A stretch of DNA of 14,598 bases from GCA-002841655 sp964446775 (GTDB lineage Bacteria; Patescibacteriota; Patescibacteriia; Patescibacteriales; UBA12465). Both the position numbers and the translations under genes were made by a program. The notes under the pieces are model-generated. The model was not told where the DNA came from. It did not search any database and worked only from the letters and a program-made list of their open reading frames with translations. Of this stretch, positions 7,640-14,598 are shown one piece after another (the stretch's first letter is position 1; each line of letters opens with the position of its first letter). The stretch lies in the NCBI GenBank assembly GCA_964446775.1, contig CAYURA010000021.1:1-14598 (forward strand), given 5' to 3'.

Positions 7640-7993
7640 CTATCTCAGCTTTTGAAATCTGACACTAAAGACTGGCTCATATTCTACTTGATGCTCATCA
7701 AGCACTTTAAGCTCTTCTCCTTTGGTAAACTGAATTAAGGCAATATCACTTAGAATTTGTTTATCACCAGCAATATTTAATTTTAAGCCCTCTAATTTAT
7801 TAAACTCCTCTTTGAAGTCTACTTGTACCCCAGCTTCTATTTGTTTCTTTCTGATCTTTAAAGCATCTAGCTCCTGAAGAATCTCTTGGTAGTTTGCGTT
7901 AACTGAAAGCGCGTCACGATAGATTCGCTTTAATTCTCGTTGATCTTTTTGGTATTTTTGTAAGCGGTTGAAAACATCATGTAATTTAGACAT
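7640..7993 (-). CDS. Small coiled-coil protein of unknown function
   Basis: I do not recognise this 117-residue protein. It is highly charged and mostly helical by composition. Residues about 5-55 look like a coiled coil (LQKYQKDQRELKRIYRDAL, then ILQELDALKIRKKQIEAG), and a second helical stretch lies at 60-95. The C-terminus EYEPVFSVRFQKLR looks beta-like. No signal peptide, membrane segment or catalytic motif is visible, so it is likely cytoplasmic. It is transcribed alone, from an extended -10 promoter to the hairpin at 7561-7599. It ends in TAG and has no Shine-Dalgarno. The clean promoter and regular reading frame make me fairly sure it is a real gene, but not of its role. Confidence 0.75.
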   Translation of the reverse strand: MSKLHDVFNRLQKYQKDQRELKRIYRDALSVNANYQEILQELDALKIRKKQIEAGVQVDFKEEFNKLEGLKLNIAGDKQILSDIALIQFTKGEELKVLDEHQVEYEPVFSVRFQKLR

Positions 7994-8033
7994 AGATAAA
8001 TATAAAATTAAATATTAATATGAAGCTGCAGAG

Positions 8034-8042
8034 ATTATAGCA
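8034..8042 (-). promoter_or_regulatory. Extended -10 promoter for the coiled-coil gene
   Basis: On the minus strand TGCTATAAT fits an extended -10 (TGnTATAAT). No good -35 is seen 16-18 bp upstream, as is usual for this class. The start would be near 8027, about 35 nt before the ATG. Confidence 0.55.
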
Positions 8043-8121
8043 CAGATTATTTTATAAAAAAATTACTCAATAAATAAAGAGTATTCACAAGATAATTGAA
8101 ATATTTTAGAGGAAATAAAAA

Positions 8122-8144
8122 AGGATCGCTACAGAAACGATCCT
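8122..8144 (-). terminator. Intrinsic terminator after the 202-residue membrane protein gene
   Basis: Read on the minus strand, AGGATCG (8138-8144) pairs perfectly with CGATCCT (8122-8128) around a 9-nt loop and is followed by TTTTTTATTT. It begins 8 bp past the stop at 8152. No terminator is seen after mnmA, so this one may also end the upstream operon. Confidence 0.85.
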
Positions 8145-8151
8145 AAATTTT

Positions 8152-8760
8152 TTAAAGTAAAACTATTGTTGCCAGCACTGAAACAAGATAGTAGCCAGCA
8201 AATAAATAGATTTTTTTTACAACTGGCAAAAAAGGTGACAAATATAATATCAATCTTCCAGCTATGAGAAAGTTGATACCAAAACATAGGGTCAAACTAA
8301 GCGACATTAAGAATATCGACACAAAGATAGCCACCAAGTTAAAAACCATAGCACTAAGACATAATATTGTCGCCCATTTACGACTACATATGTAAAAAGT
8401 GTCAGCTACCGTCAAACTTAAGAAACTAAAGATAAGTAATAAAACGATGACTGTTTTTTTCTCACCGCTATAAGTTTCTTTTATTAGCAATAAATAATCC
8501 AAAGAAGAATCATACTTATATGATTCCCGATGAATAATTGTCTCGGCTGTAAAAAAGTCATTCATCTGAACAAAAAGCTCTTTTTCACCGATTAAAATAA
8601 GGCTATCTGGGTAATGTTTCCCTAAGATAAGTGCATTATTGTAAGCTCTCGGATTAGTTTTTTTGATTGATGAAAATGGATCTCTCTCGATTTCCAGGGT
8701 TTGAGCGCTGATTACTAAACTGCCCAGCAATAGCAAATACAAAAAGATTATTTTTCTCAT
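8152..8760 (-). CDS. Exported multi-pass membrane protein of unknown function
   Basis: I do not recognise this 202-residue protein. It starts with a likely signal peptide (MRKIIFLYLLLLGSLVISA, possible cleavage after A19). Then comes a polar domain of about 80 residues (20-100) with no cysteines and many charged residues. Four hydrophobic segments follow at about 103-120, 127-148, 151-175 and 183-202. The pattern suggests an extracytoplasmic domain anchored by a C-terminal membrane bundle. It lies 58 bp downstream of mnmA on the same strand and ends at a clear terminator, so it may be the last gene of that operon. A TATAAT at 8766-8771 would place a transcription start close to the ATG, which would give a nearly leaderless message, but no convincing -35 accompanies it. 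No frameshift or truncation is evident. Confidence 0.7.
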   Translation of the reverse strand: MRKIIFLYLLLLGSLVISAQTLEIERDPFSSIKKTNPRAYNNALILGKHYPDSLILIGEKELFVQMNDFFTAETIIHRESYKYDSSLDYLLLIKETYSGEKKTVIVLLLIFSFLSLTVADTFYICSRKWATILCLSAMVFNLVAIFVSIFLMSLSLTLCFGINFLIAGRLILYLSPFLPVVKKIYLFAGYYLVSVLATIVLL

Positions 8761-8818
8761 TGATAATTATATTTTATTTTAATGAACAATTAATTCTCAA
8801 GAAATCAAATTAACATAT

Positions 8819-9943
8819 TTACAAACTATTATCAATAACTCCTCCTCCTAGAAGCTTCTGCTTGTCATAAAAGACAGCGCTTTGACCACTAGCAATGGCT
8901 CTGATTGCTTTCACTAGCTCGACTTTAACCGCGCCAGCCTCATAGGGACTAACTCTGGCCGCTACTGCTTCTTGACTATAGCGGATAGCAACTTGACAAG
9001 TTCTACTGGACTTCAGTGCCTCGCCTGAGAGCCAATTTAAGTCTCGAACAATAAATTCCTTTTTTTCTAAAAAACTAATATCTAAGGCTGAAGCCACCCA
9101 AAGAATATTATTTTTAATATCTTTCTCAGCTACATAATATGGTCCGTCACCGCCAATATCAATGCCCTTCCTTTGACCTAAGGTATAAAGCGCTAGACCT
9201 TGATGTCGTCCAATAGTTTTACCCGTTTCCTTAAGCTTAATATCACCTAGCACCAATTTTAAATGTTTTTTTAAGAAATCACTATGAAGCCCCGTAATAA
9301 AGCAAATATCTTGACTTTCTTTTTTATTAGCCGTAATAAGTCCAAATTTATTTGCCAATTCTTTTACTTCATCTTTAGTATAATTACCTAAAGGAAAATA
9401 TAAATTTTTTAATTGGCTTTGATTTAAGTTATATAAAAAATATGATTGATCTTTTAATTTATCCTTGGCTTTAAAAACAGCTATTGAACCATCATTATTT
9501 TTTGCTGTTCTTAAATAGTGTCCCGTAGCTAAAAAATCATAAGCTAAAGCTAAAGCTTGCTTAAATAATAGTCCAAGCTTAATTTCTCGATTACAGACAA
9601 CGCAAGGATTAGGGGTTCTACCAGATTCATACTCAAATAAAAAATAGTCAACTACTTTCTGTTTAAATTCAAGCGACAAATCTAAGCAAAAAAAAGGAAC
9701 CCCAATTTTTTGGGCTATTTTTTTTGCGTCCTGACAGGCTAAATCTGAAGAAATATGATTTTCAAAATTATTCTTTTTTTCTATGCTCTCCTCTTCAGAT
9801 TCTTGCCACAGCCGTAAAAAAACGGCACTAACATCATGACCCTCATTAACTAAAAGCTGAGTAGCGACTGCAGAGTCTACTCCGCCTGAAAGAGCAACTA
9901 ATATTTTTAACTTTTTTTTCTGACTTATAATCCTTTTACTCAT
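8819..9943 (-). CDS. mnmA: tRNA-specific 2-thiouridylase MnmA
   Basis: It thiolates uridine 34 of the Lys, Glu and Gln tRNAs (s2U), using ATP to adenylate the base and a persulfide sulfur donor. At 374 residues it has normal length. The ATP pyrophosphatase P-loop is SGGVDSAVA (19-27). The catalytic cysteine pair is probably C117 in NPCVVCN and C214 in SQDICFI, matching C102 and C199 of E. coli MnmA. ATGHYLR (139-145) and the KxxQSYFL segment (164-170) are also typical. A Lys-rich extension of about 11 residues precedes the first strand. A weak AAGGA lies 12 nt before the ATG. It is 14 bp downstream of dtd, in the glycan operon. Confidence 0.96.
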   Translation of the reverse strand: MSKRIISQKKKLKILVALSGGVDSAVATQLLVNEGHDVSAVFLRLWQESEEESIEKKNNFENHISSDLACQDAKKIAQKIGVPFFCLDLSLEFKQKVVDYFLFEYESGRTPNPCVVCNREIKLGLLFKQALALAYDFLATGHYLRTAKNNDGSIAVFKAKDKLKDQSYFLYNLNQSQLKNLYFPLGNYTKDEVKELANKFGLITANKKESQDICFITGLHSDFLKKHLKLVLGDIKLKETGKTIGRHQGLALYTLGQRKGIDIGGDGPYYVAEKDIKNNILWVASALDISFLEKKEFIVRDLNWLSGEALKSSRTCQVAIRYSQEAVAARVSPYEAGAVKVELVKAIRAIASGQSAVFYDKQKLLGGGVIDNSL

Positions 9944-9957
9944 ATTAATACTAGTCC

Positions 9958-10395
9958 TTAAGCCTCTAATATAATTGTCACTGGACCATCGTTTATCAGC
10001 TCTAACTCCATCTGAGCGCCAAATATGCCACTCTGAACCTCAATGCCATGATCTTTCAGCTGCTTCGTCAGGAACTCAATTAAAAACTCAGCTTGAGCAG
10101 CAGGGGCTGCTTCAGTAAAGCTGGGCCGATTACCTCTACTACAATCAGCATAGAGAGTAAACTGAGATACTAATAATATTTTAGCTCCAGAACCTTTAAT
10201 TGAATTATTTAATTTAGCCCTATCATCAGCTAATATCCTTAAATTAGCTATCTTATCAGCCATTTTTAAAACGAGCTCTTGATCATCATTTTGATGTACT
10301 GCAATTAGTATTAAAAAACCTTCATTAATATGACTAATTATCATATCATCCACTTTCACTGAAGCTCTTTTAACTACTTGAATTACCGCCCTCAT
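9958..10395 (-). CDS. dtd: D-aminoacyl-tRNA deacylase
   Basis: It hydrolyses D-aminoacyl-tRNAs (and mischarged Gly-tRNA(Ala)), recycling the tRNA and keeping D-residues out of proteins. At 145 residues it has the exact family length. The signature SQFTLYADCSRGNRPSF starts at residue 77, and the Gly-cisPro motif that enforces chirality is in NDGPVT (135-140, G137-P138). The start MRAVIQVVKRA is canonical. The ATG begins 1 nt after the TAG stop of the upstream glycosyltransferase, so translation is probably coupled. It sits between glycan genes and mnmA, and the two tRNA-related genes form the 3' end of the operon. Confidence 0.97.
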   Translation of the reverse strand: MRAVIQVVKRASVKVDDMIISHINEGFLILIAVHQNDDQELVLKMADKIANLRILADDRAKLNNSIKGSGAKILLVSQFTLYADCSRGNRPSFTEAAPAAQAEFLIEFLTKQLKDHGIEVQSGIFGAQMELELINDGPVTIILEA

Positions 10396-10396
10396 A

Positions 10397-11539
10397 CTAA
10401 AGATTCTTAAATAAATGTAAATATTGTTCTGCTGTTTTTTCCCAAGAAAATTCTTGAGCTCGTTTCAACCCTGATTCAACTAAACTCAATTTTAAATCAT
10501 CATCACTTATTAGCAACTCTAAAGCTTTAGCGATTTCACTAATATCATAGGGATTAAGCATGATAGCAGACTCAGCTACCACTTCTGGGATACTAGAAAC
10601 ATTACTAGTAATAACGGCCAAACCTCTGTCCATTGCCTCTAAGACCGGTAAACCAAAACCTTCATAATATGATGGATAAACAAATAATTCCGCCCGTTTA
10701 TATAATAATTCTTTTTCACTATTACTAACATAACCTAAGAACTTAATATCATGGCGATAGGGGGAGTCTTCCCAAGCCTGAAATATATCTCTATTTCGCC
10801 AACCTTTAGCTCCGGCTAAGACTAATTGGACGTCGACTAATTTAATATTATTATTGCGAAAAAGATTATAGGCATGAATTAAACCGATTAAATTTTTTCT
10901 TGGTTCAATCGTGCCTAAGTATAGAATAAATCGGGAGCCCAAATCATGTAATTTAAAAAAATCTTTTTCTTCTCTGTTATTTGGCAATGAGTGAACAGGA
11001 TTAACACCTGAATAAATAGTTTTAACCTTTTCTGGATCAATATCTAATAGTTCGATGACATCTTGACGAGTATTTTCTGAAACTGCAATGATTGCGCTTG
11101 CTTGTTTAGCTAAATTCTTAACTCGTAGAGCTCGGTGCCAAATATTTTTACGGCGATTAAAAAATTCGGGATAACGGATAAAAGATAGATCATGAATAGT
11201 TAAAACATGCTTAGCCTTATTTGAAAGCCTAGTAAAGTTAAAGTGAGGTGACCAGAAAACGTCAACTCCACCTAAAATTTTATCAATTTTTGGCTGAGCT
11301 AAAAGAGACTGTAAACCATAATTAAATAATTTATTAGGATAAGCTAACTTTTTAACTTTTAGATTCTGATGATTAAATTTACCAATACGAGAACTGCAAT
11401 CAGCAAAAGAATTGTAGAAAAGAGAAAATTCATCTTCAGTATTTTTTTCTAAAATAGTTCGTAATAAAATCGAGGTATAATCAGCTATACCGCTATATTG
11501 TTTATCCATTAAAACACGAATGTCTACCCCTAGCTTCAT
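10397..11539 (-). CDS. GT-B glycosyltransferase (family GT4)
   Basis: A 380-residue cytoplasmic or membrane-associated retaining glycosyltransferase that would add a sugar from an activated nucleotide donor to a lipid-linked glycan. The N-terminal acceptor half includes the glycine-containing start MKLGVDIRVLMDKQYSGIADY and TIHDLSFIRYPEFF (about 114-127). The donor half starts FILYLGTIEPRKN (204-216), with the R/K pair expected to bind donor phosphate. The E-x7-E motif EGFGLPVLE spans E293-E301, followed by the Ser/Pro turn VSSIPEV. The donor sugar cannot be told from the sequence; mannose is common for relatives. Gaps are 1 bp to dtd and 11 bp to the upstream glycosyltransferase. No Shine-Dalgarno is present. 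Confidence 0.9.
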   Translation of the reverse strand: MKLGVDIRVLMDKQYSGIADYTSILLRTILEKNTEDEFSLFYNSFADCSSRIGKFNHQNLKVKKLAYPNKLFNYGLQSLLAQPKIDKILGGVDVFWSPHFNFTRLSNKAKHVLTIHDLSFIRYPEFFNRRKNIWHRALRVKNLAKQASAIIAVSENTRQDVIELLDIDPEKVKTIYSGVNPVHSLPNNREEKDFFKLHDLGSRFILYLGTIEPRKNLIGLIHAYNLFRNNNIKLVDVQLVLAGAKGWRNRDIFQAWEDSPYRHDIKFLGYVSNSEKELLYKRAELFVYPSYYEGFGLPVLEAMDRGLAVITSNVSSIPEVVAESAIMLNPYDISEIAKALELLISDDDLKLSLVESGLKRAQEFSWEKTAEQYLHLFKNL

Positions 11540-11550
11540 AATATAAATAT

Positions 11551-12693
11551 TTATTTATTTAAATCAATATTCTTTGCTTTTAAAAAACTAAACAGCTGAT
11601 CTTTAAAATTGTTAATAGAATATTTATCAGACATTGTTTTGATTTCTTTTGAATCCCAAATTTTTTTACCATTCTCTAAATCAGCACTAAATTCACGAAC
11701 TAGATTAGCTATAGCTGAGCTGCTTTGCTCTTCAAAGAATAGACCATTCCTGCCCGCTATTATAGTTTCACTGGCCCCACCACGGTTATAGGCTAAAACA
11801 GGCCGTCCAGCTGCCATTGATTCAATAGTAGTAATACCAAAGTCCTCTTCTTGAGGATTAATGAAGGCTAAAGCCTCTGAATATAATTTTGCTTTCTCTG
11901 ACTCATCTACCCTACCTAAAAATTCAATATTTGAAGCCAAATCAGCAATATTTTTCAATCTTTTTAAATCATGACCATCACCAAAAACCTTCAAGCGATA
12001 ATTAGGGCCTAATTTTTTAAAAGCCTCAATCACAATATCAACTCGTTTATATGGTGTTAAACGACAACCAATTAAAAAATATTGCTCCTCTTTTATCTGC
12101 TTACTTAAATCACTAATCATAAACTTTTCAGTCTCAACTGGCGGATAAATGAGCTGAGCTGAGCGGCGGTAATATTTATTAATTCTCTTAGCCACTGTTT
12201 TCGAATTAGCGATATAATAGTCCACTCTTTGGGCAGCATTATAATCCCATATGCGAAGCCCCCCTAAAATCAAAGAAATTATTTTTTTTAACCATTTATT
12301 ATATTTAAGTTCATTTAAATACTGATGAGCATCGCTCCACAAATATCGTGTAGGTGTATGACAATAACAAATGTGGGTTGTATTTGGACTAGTAATTACC
12401 CCTTTAGCAAAAGCACTGGCGTCCGAAATCACTAAATCATAGGGTCTTAAATCAAAAAATTCTACAGCCATCGGCATAAAAGGCAAATACCATTTATAGT
12501 GTTTAATTCCACCAGGTAATCTTTGGATTACCGAACTTTCAATATGACGATCAGCAAAATTCTTAGCTACCTTTTTTTTGTCATATAACAAAGTGTAAAT
12601 AGGAGCTTCAGGAAAAATATCACTCAAAACTTTAAGTACTTTTTCAGCCCCACCTTCTTGTGCTAAGTGATCATGAATTAAAGCGACTTTCAT
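11551..12693 (-). CDS. GT-B glycosyltransferase (GT4, WbaZ/mannosyltransferase-like)
   Basis: A 380-residue retaining glycosyltransferase. The N-terminus MKVALIHDHLAQEGGAEKVL has the GGAEKV loop usual in GT4 enzymes of O-antigen and mannan pathways. HICYCHTPTRYLWSDAH (107-123) is typical of WbaZ-like mannosyltransferases. The donor half contains RLTPYKRVDI (211-220) for phosphate binding and the E-x7-E motif EDFGITTIE (E283-E291), then GGASETI. A GDP-mannose donor is a reasonable guess from these motifs, but not proven. It shares its length with the next gene; the two differ through most of their sequence, so they are paralogues at most in a distant sense. It lies 11 bp downstream of the sugar transferase and is likely to extend the lipid-linked sugar made by it. 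Confidence 0.9.
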   Translation of the reverse strand: MKVALIHDHLAQEGGAEKVLKVLSDIFPEAPIYTLLYDKKKVAKNFADRHIESSVIQRLPGGIKHYKWYLPFMPMAVEFFDLRPYDLVISDASAFAKGVITSPNTTHICYCHTPTRYLWSDAHQYLNELKYNKWLKKIISLILGGLRIWDYNAAQRVDYYIANSKTVAKRINKYYRRSAQLIYPPVETEKFMISDLSKQIKEEQYFLIGCRLTPYKRVDIVIEAFKKLGPNYRLKVFGDGHDLKRLKNIADLASNIEFLGRVDESEKAKLYSEALAFINPQEEDFGITTIESMAAGRPVLAYNRGGASETIIAGRNGLFFEEQSSSAIANLVREFSADLENGKKIWDSKEIKTMSDKYSINNFKDQLFSFLKAKNIDLNK

Positions 12694-12704
12694 GTATTTA
12701 TTAG

Positions 12705-14120
12705 TTATTCCGCTTGACGATGTTTAATCACCGCTAAGGGTGTTTTAAATAAAATAGCTATATCCATTAGCATTGACCAATTTTCTAGATAGTAGACATC
12801 AAGTTTCATCTCTTCTTCAAATAATAGATCACTGCGACCAGAAACTTGTGCCAAACCAGTTATTCCAGGTTTAACTGCTAAAGCTTTTCGATGATGGTTT
12901 TCATATTTAGCTACTTCTTCTGGTAAATGAGGACGTGGCCCGACTAAACTCATCCTACCGCTAAAAACCAGAAATAACTCAGCCAACTCATCTAAAGACC
13001 AACGTCTAATAAAGCGACCAAAACCAGTTACCCTAGGATCGTCTTTTATTTTAACTAAAGGCCCATCAGTCCTTAAATTTTTTTCTTGAAGCTCCTGATA
13101 TCTCATGCTATCAGTATTAGCTATCATTGATCTAAATTTATAATACTTAAATGGTTCGCCTCCTTCGCCCACACGGGTAACATAAGTGCCATCATCGCGT
13201 TTCGAAAAAAAGACCGGCCCTCTAGAGTCTAATTTGATTATAATTGCAATGAGAAATAGAACTGGTGCTAAAATAATTATTAAAATACCAGAAACAATTA
13301 TATCAAAAATACGTTTCCAAATCCTACCCCAACCCTCTAAAGTAGTTTTTTTGACCTCAACAATAGGTACTCCCAAAAGATCTGTCACTTCTGTACGTAA
13401 TACTTTGACCTCTAATAAATCAGCCACATACTTATAAACTAAATGATTTTCTGATGCATAGTCATATAAACGTAGAGCCTCTGCTTTACTCAGATTCGGA
13501 TCACTTTGCATTATTTCATCAACTCTTTTCAATTTCATTAACTCAGTTAATTCAGCTACGCTATCAAGTGAAAAATCACGTAAACGACGCACTACTTGAT
13601 AGCCTAGATTTGGTTTAGCTGCAAATTCAGCGATTAACTTTTCAGTCGTTTTACTACTTCCAACTAGAACTAAGTGACGAACTCCCAAGCCAAAGCGGAG
13701 TAAGTAACGTTTTAACCAGCGTACAAATAAGCGACCTAAGCTAATATAGATGATAGCAAACAACCAGGTAGCAATCACAATAAAACGAGAATCAAATAAT
13801 TCTCGTCTAAAAAAAATAAATATAGCAATTAAAGCTAGACCAGTTGAACAAGCTAAAATTACTCGAGCCAACTCTTTAGCTACATTAGCTGGTCGACGGA
13901 AGCTATAAAGTCCAGAAAAAGTAAAAACAAGAATCCAAGTAGCTGCAATTACTAAGACTAAATAAAAATAGTTTTCAAAAGGTAGTTCAAAGATAATAGG
14001 CCTAATATCTCTTGTGGTGTCAGAAAAACGGAGTTGATATGCAGATATAGCAGCTAAAACAATCATAATGTAATCTAAAGGCACTAAAATAGAACTAAAA
14101 AAAAGATCTGGTTTTTTCAT
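12705..14120 (-). CDS. Polyprenyl-phosphate sugar-1-phosphate transferase (WcaJ/WbaP family)
   Basis: It moves a sugar-1-phosphate from a UDP-sugar to undecaprenyl phosphate, the first step of a surface polysaccharide. At 471 residues it is the long polytopic type. Four N-terminal TM segments lie at about 9-31, 50-72, 86-106 and 112-135, and a CoA-binding-like domain at about 145-250. A re-entrant/TM segment at 277-299 precedes the bacterial sugar transferase domain with GPVFFSKR (301-308), YYKFRSM (326-332), the catalytic Asp-Glu in SLDEL (D377-E378), SLVGPRPHLPEE and KPGITGLAQVSGR. The exact sugar (glucose, galactose or other) cannot be read. I place the start at MKKPDLFF. A 24-codon extension to 14192 is open but would run into the conserved 3' end of rnpB, and those residues look non-native. 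It is the first gene of the operon, with no separate promoter seen; rnpB lies just upstream. Confidence 0.93.
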   Translation of the reverse strand: MKKPDLFFSSILVPLDYIMIVLAAISAYQLRFSDTTRDIRPIIFELPFENYFYLVLVIAATWILVFTFSGLYSFRRPANVAKELARVILACSTGLALIAIFIFFRRELFDSRFIVIATWLFAIIYISLGRLFVRWLKRYLLRFGLGVRHLVLVGSSKTTEKLIAEFAAKPNLGYQVVRRLRDFSLDSVAELTELMKLKRVDEIMQSDPNLSKAEALRLYDYASENHLVYKYVADLLEVKVLRTEVTDLLGVPIVEVKKTTLEGWGRIWKRIFDIIVSGILIIILAPVLFLIAIIIKLDSRGPVFFSKRDDGTYVTRVGEGGEPFKYYKFRSMIANTDSMRYQELQEKNLRTDGPLVKIKDDPRVTGFGRFIRRWSLDELAELFLVFSGRMSLVGPRPHLPEEVAKYENHHRKALAVKPGITGLAQVSGRSDLLFEEEMKLDVYYLENWSMLMDIAILFKTPLAVIKHRQAE

Positions 14121-14150
14121 ATTAATTATTAAATAAATAATATTATTGAT

Positions 14151-14492
14151 ACTGGGGCAAGCGATAAGCCGGATTCTGTCGTGAGCGGCCATTTATCTAG
14201 CCTAATTGTTACCAATTAGATCAGGCGAACCACTTTTTACCTTATCACTAAGGCTTTGTTCTTGCTTCAGACAGGGTTTACCCCGAATCTGCTGTTACCA
14301 GCAGTCGCTGCTTGTAGCCAAAAGACATCAAGCAACTTTTCACCTTTCTCCGATAAATCGGATAGTATTGTCTCTGTGGCACTTTCCCTAAGATTACTCT
14401 TGGCGGACGTTATCCGCTGTCTTTTTATATGAAGTCCGGACTTTCCTCTTCTTTTGCTAATGCGAAAAAAGCGGCCGCTTACTTGCCCCAAT
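14151..14492 (-). ncRNA. rnpB: RNase P RNA, bacterial type A
   Basis: The catalytic RNA of RNase P, which matures tRNA 5' ends. On the minus strand the 5' and 3' ends pair as GGGGCAAG/CTTGCCCC (14482-14489 with 14154-14161, helix P1). The conserved 5' block AGAGGAAAGTCCGGAC is at 14434-14449, the 3' block CAGAATCCGGCTTATC at 14163-14178, and the intermediate GGTAAACCC plus GAAGCAA block fits the E. coli alignment. The AAGGT of loop L15, which binds the tRNA CCA, is at about 14239-14245. The total of about 340 nt is within the usual range. Ends are estimated from P1. Open frames across it (about 14206-14391 and 14267-14491) are not genes. Confidence 0.97.
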
Positions 14493-14502
14493 CAATATCT
14501 AT

Positions 14503-14531
14503 ATGATAGTAAAAAATGAGAAAAAAATCAA
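14503..14531 (-). promoter_or_regulatory. Promoter of rnpB
   Basis: On the minus strand, TTGATT (14526-14531) and TATCAT (14503-14508) lie exactly 17 bp apart. Initiation near 14496 would be within a few bases of the estimated 5' end of the RNA. Because no terminator or second promoter is visible before the sugar transferase gene, this promoter may also serve the glycan operon. Confidence 0.65.
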
Positions 14532-14547
14532 CCCTAATTACCCTAAT
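14531..14547. repeat. Short tandem repeat ACCCTAAT, 9-bp period
   Basis: ACCCTAAT occurs at 14531-14538 and 14540-14547, separated by one base. It lies directly upstream of the rnpB -35 box. It is too short to be sure it is not chance. Confidence 0.4.
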
Positions 14548-14552
14548 GTAAA

Positions 14553-14598
14553 GGCAATATAGAAATGTCATAGTGGTGGGCAATTTAGAAATGTCATA
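14553..14598. repeat. 20-bp direct repeat at the right edge, possible end of a mobile element
   Basis: GGCAATATAGAAATGTCATA (14553-14572) recurs at 14579-14598 with one mismatch and a 26-bp period. The second copy ends at the last base of the window, so the array may continue. Repeated subterminal motifs of this kind occur at transposon ends, but no transposase is in view; the mobile-element reading is only a guess. Confidence 0.55.

Noticed and set aside
8064..8083. TACTC/GAGTA inverted repeat upstream of the coiled-coil gene
   Set aside because: Only five base pairs, A/T-rich surroundings and no T tract; it cannot be told from chance.
6477..11568. A 22-bp identical AT-rich stretch at the ends of parA (6477-6498) and the second glycosyltransferase (11547-11568), both encoding a final IDLNK or similar
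   Set aside because: It is very low in complexity (mostly A and T) and spans stop codons; chance is enough in a genome this AT-rich.
14206..14491. Open reading frames on both strands between rnpB ends
   Set aside because: They overlap conserved RNase P RNA blocks and helix P1; the translations look random.
1..14598. Possible TGA recoding as in some CPR lineages
   Set aside because: All long frames are open without in-frame TGA and give full-length standard proteins, so the standard bacterial code fits.

Overview
The window is AT-rich (roughly one third G+C by eye) and nearly every gene lies on the minus strand; the only plus-strand gene is a tRNA. The content suggests a small-genome bacterium of the Patescibacteria/CPR type. 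The reasons are a long Lys-rich single-pass membrane protein of a kind I associate with that group, very few Shine-Dalgarno sequences, a tRNA with no encoded CCA, and compact housekeeping genes mixed with a surface-glycan cluster. This placement is an inference, not a proven assignment.

Layout from left to right. Bases 1-148 hold a terminator and no recognisable gene. At 149-1651 is a Lys-rich, single-TM protein with a large extracytoplasmic part and its own promoter. At 1773-5429 is dnaE (replicative DNA polymerase III alpha). At 5594-7245 is the chromosome-partition pair parA-parB. At 7411-7494 (+) is tRNA-Leu(CAA), whose promoter is back-to-back with that of parA; the two share overlapping -35 boxes. 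Two unassigned genes follow: a 117-residue coiled-coil protein (7640-7993) and a 202-residue exported or membrane protein (8152-8760).

From 14120 down to 8819 runs a tightly spaced operon: a polyprenyl-phosphate sugar-1-phosphate transferase, two GT-B glycosyltransferases, dtd (D-aminoacyl-tRNA deacylase) and mnmA (tRNA 2-thiouridylase). Gaps are 1-14 bp. The transferase probably starts a lipid-linked surface glycan that the two glycosyltransferases extend, while dtd and mnmA are translation-quality genes at the 3' end of the operon. Immediately upstream lies the RNase P RNA gene rnpB (about 14151-14492), with a clear promoter. The right edge carries a 20-bp direct repeat that may belong to an element outside the window.

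Four of the six promoters I could place have two boxes exactly 17 bp apart and close to the sigma-70 consensus. I see no CRISPR array, phage module, complete insertion sequence or toxin-antitoxin pair. Most of the window is ordinary housekeeping; the less-explained parts are the Lys-rich membrane protein, the two unassigned proteins, the shared divergent promoter and the edge repeat.
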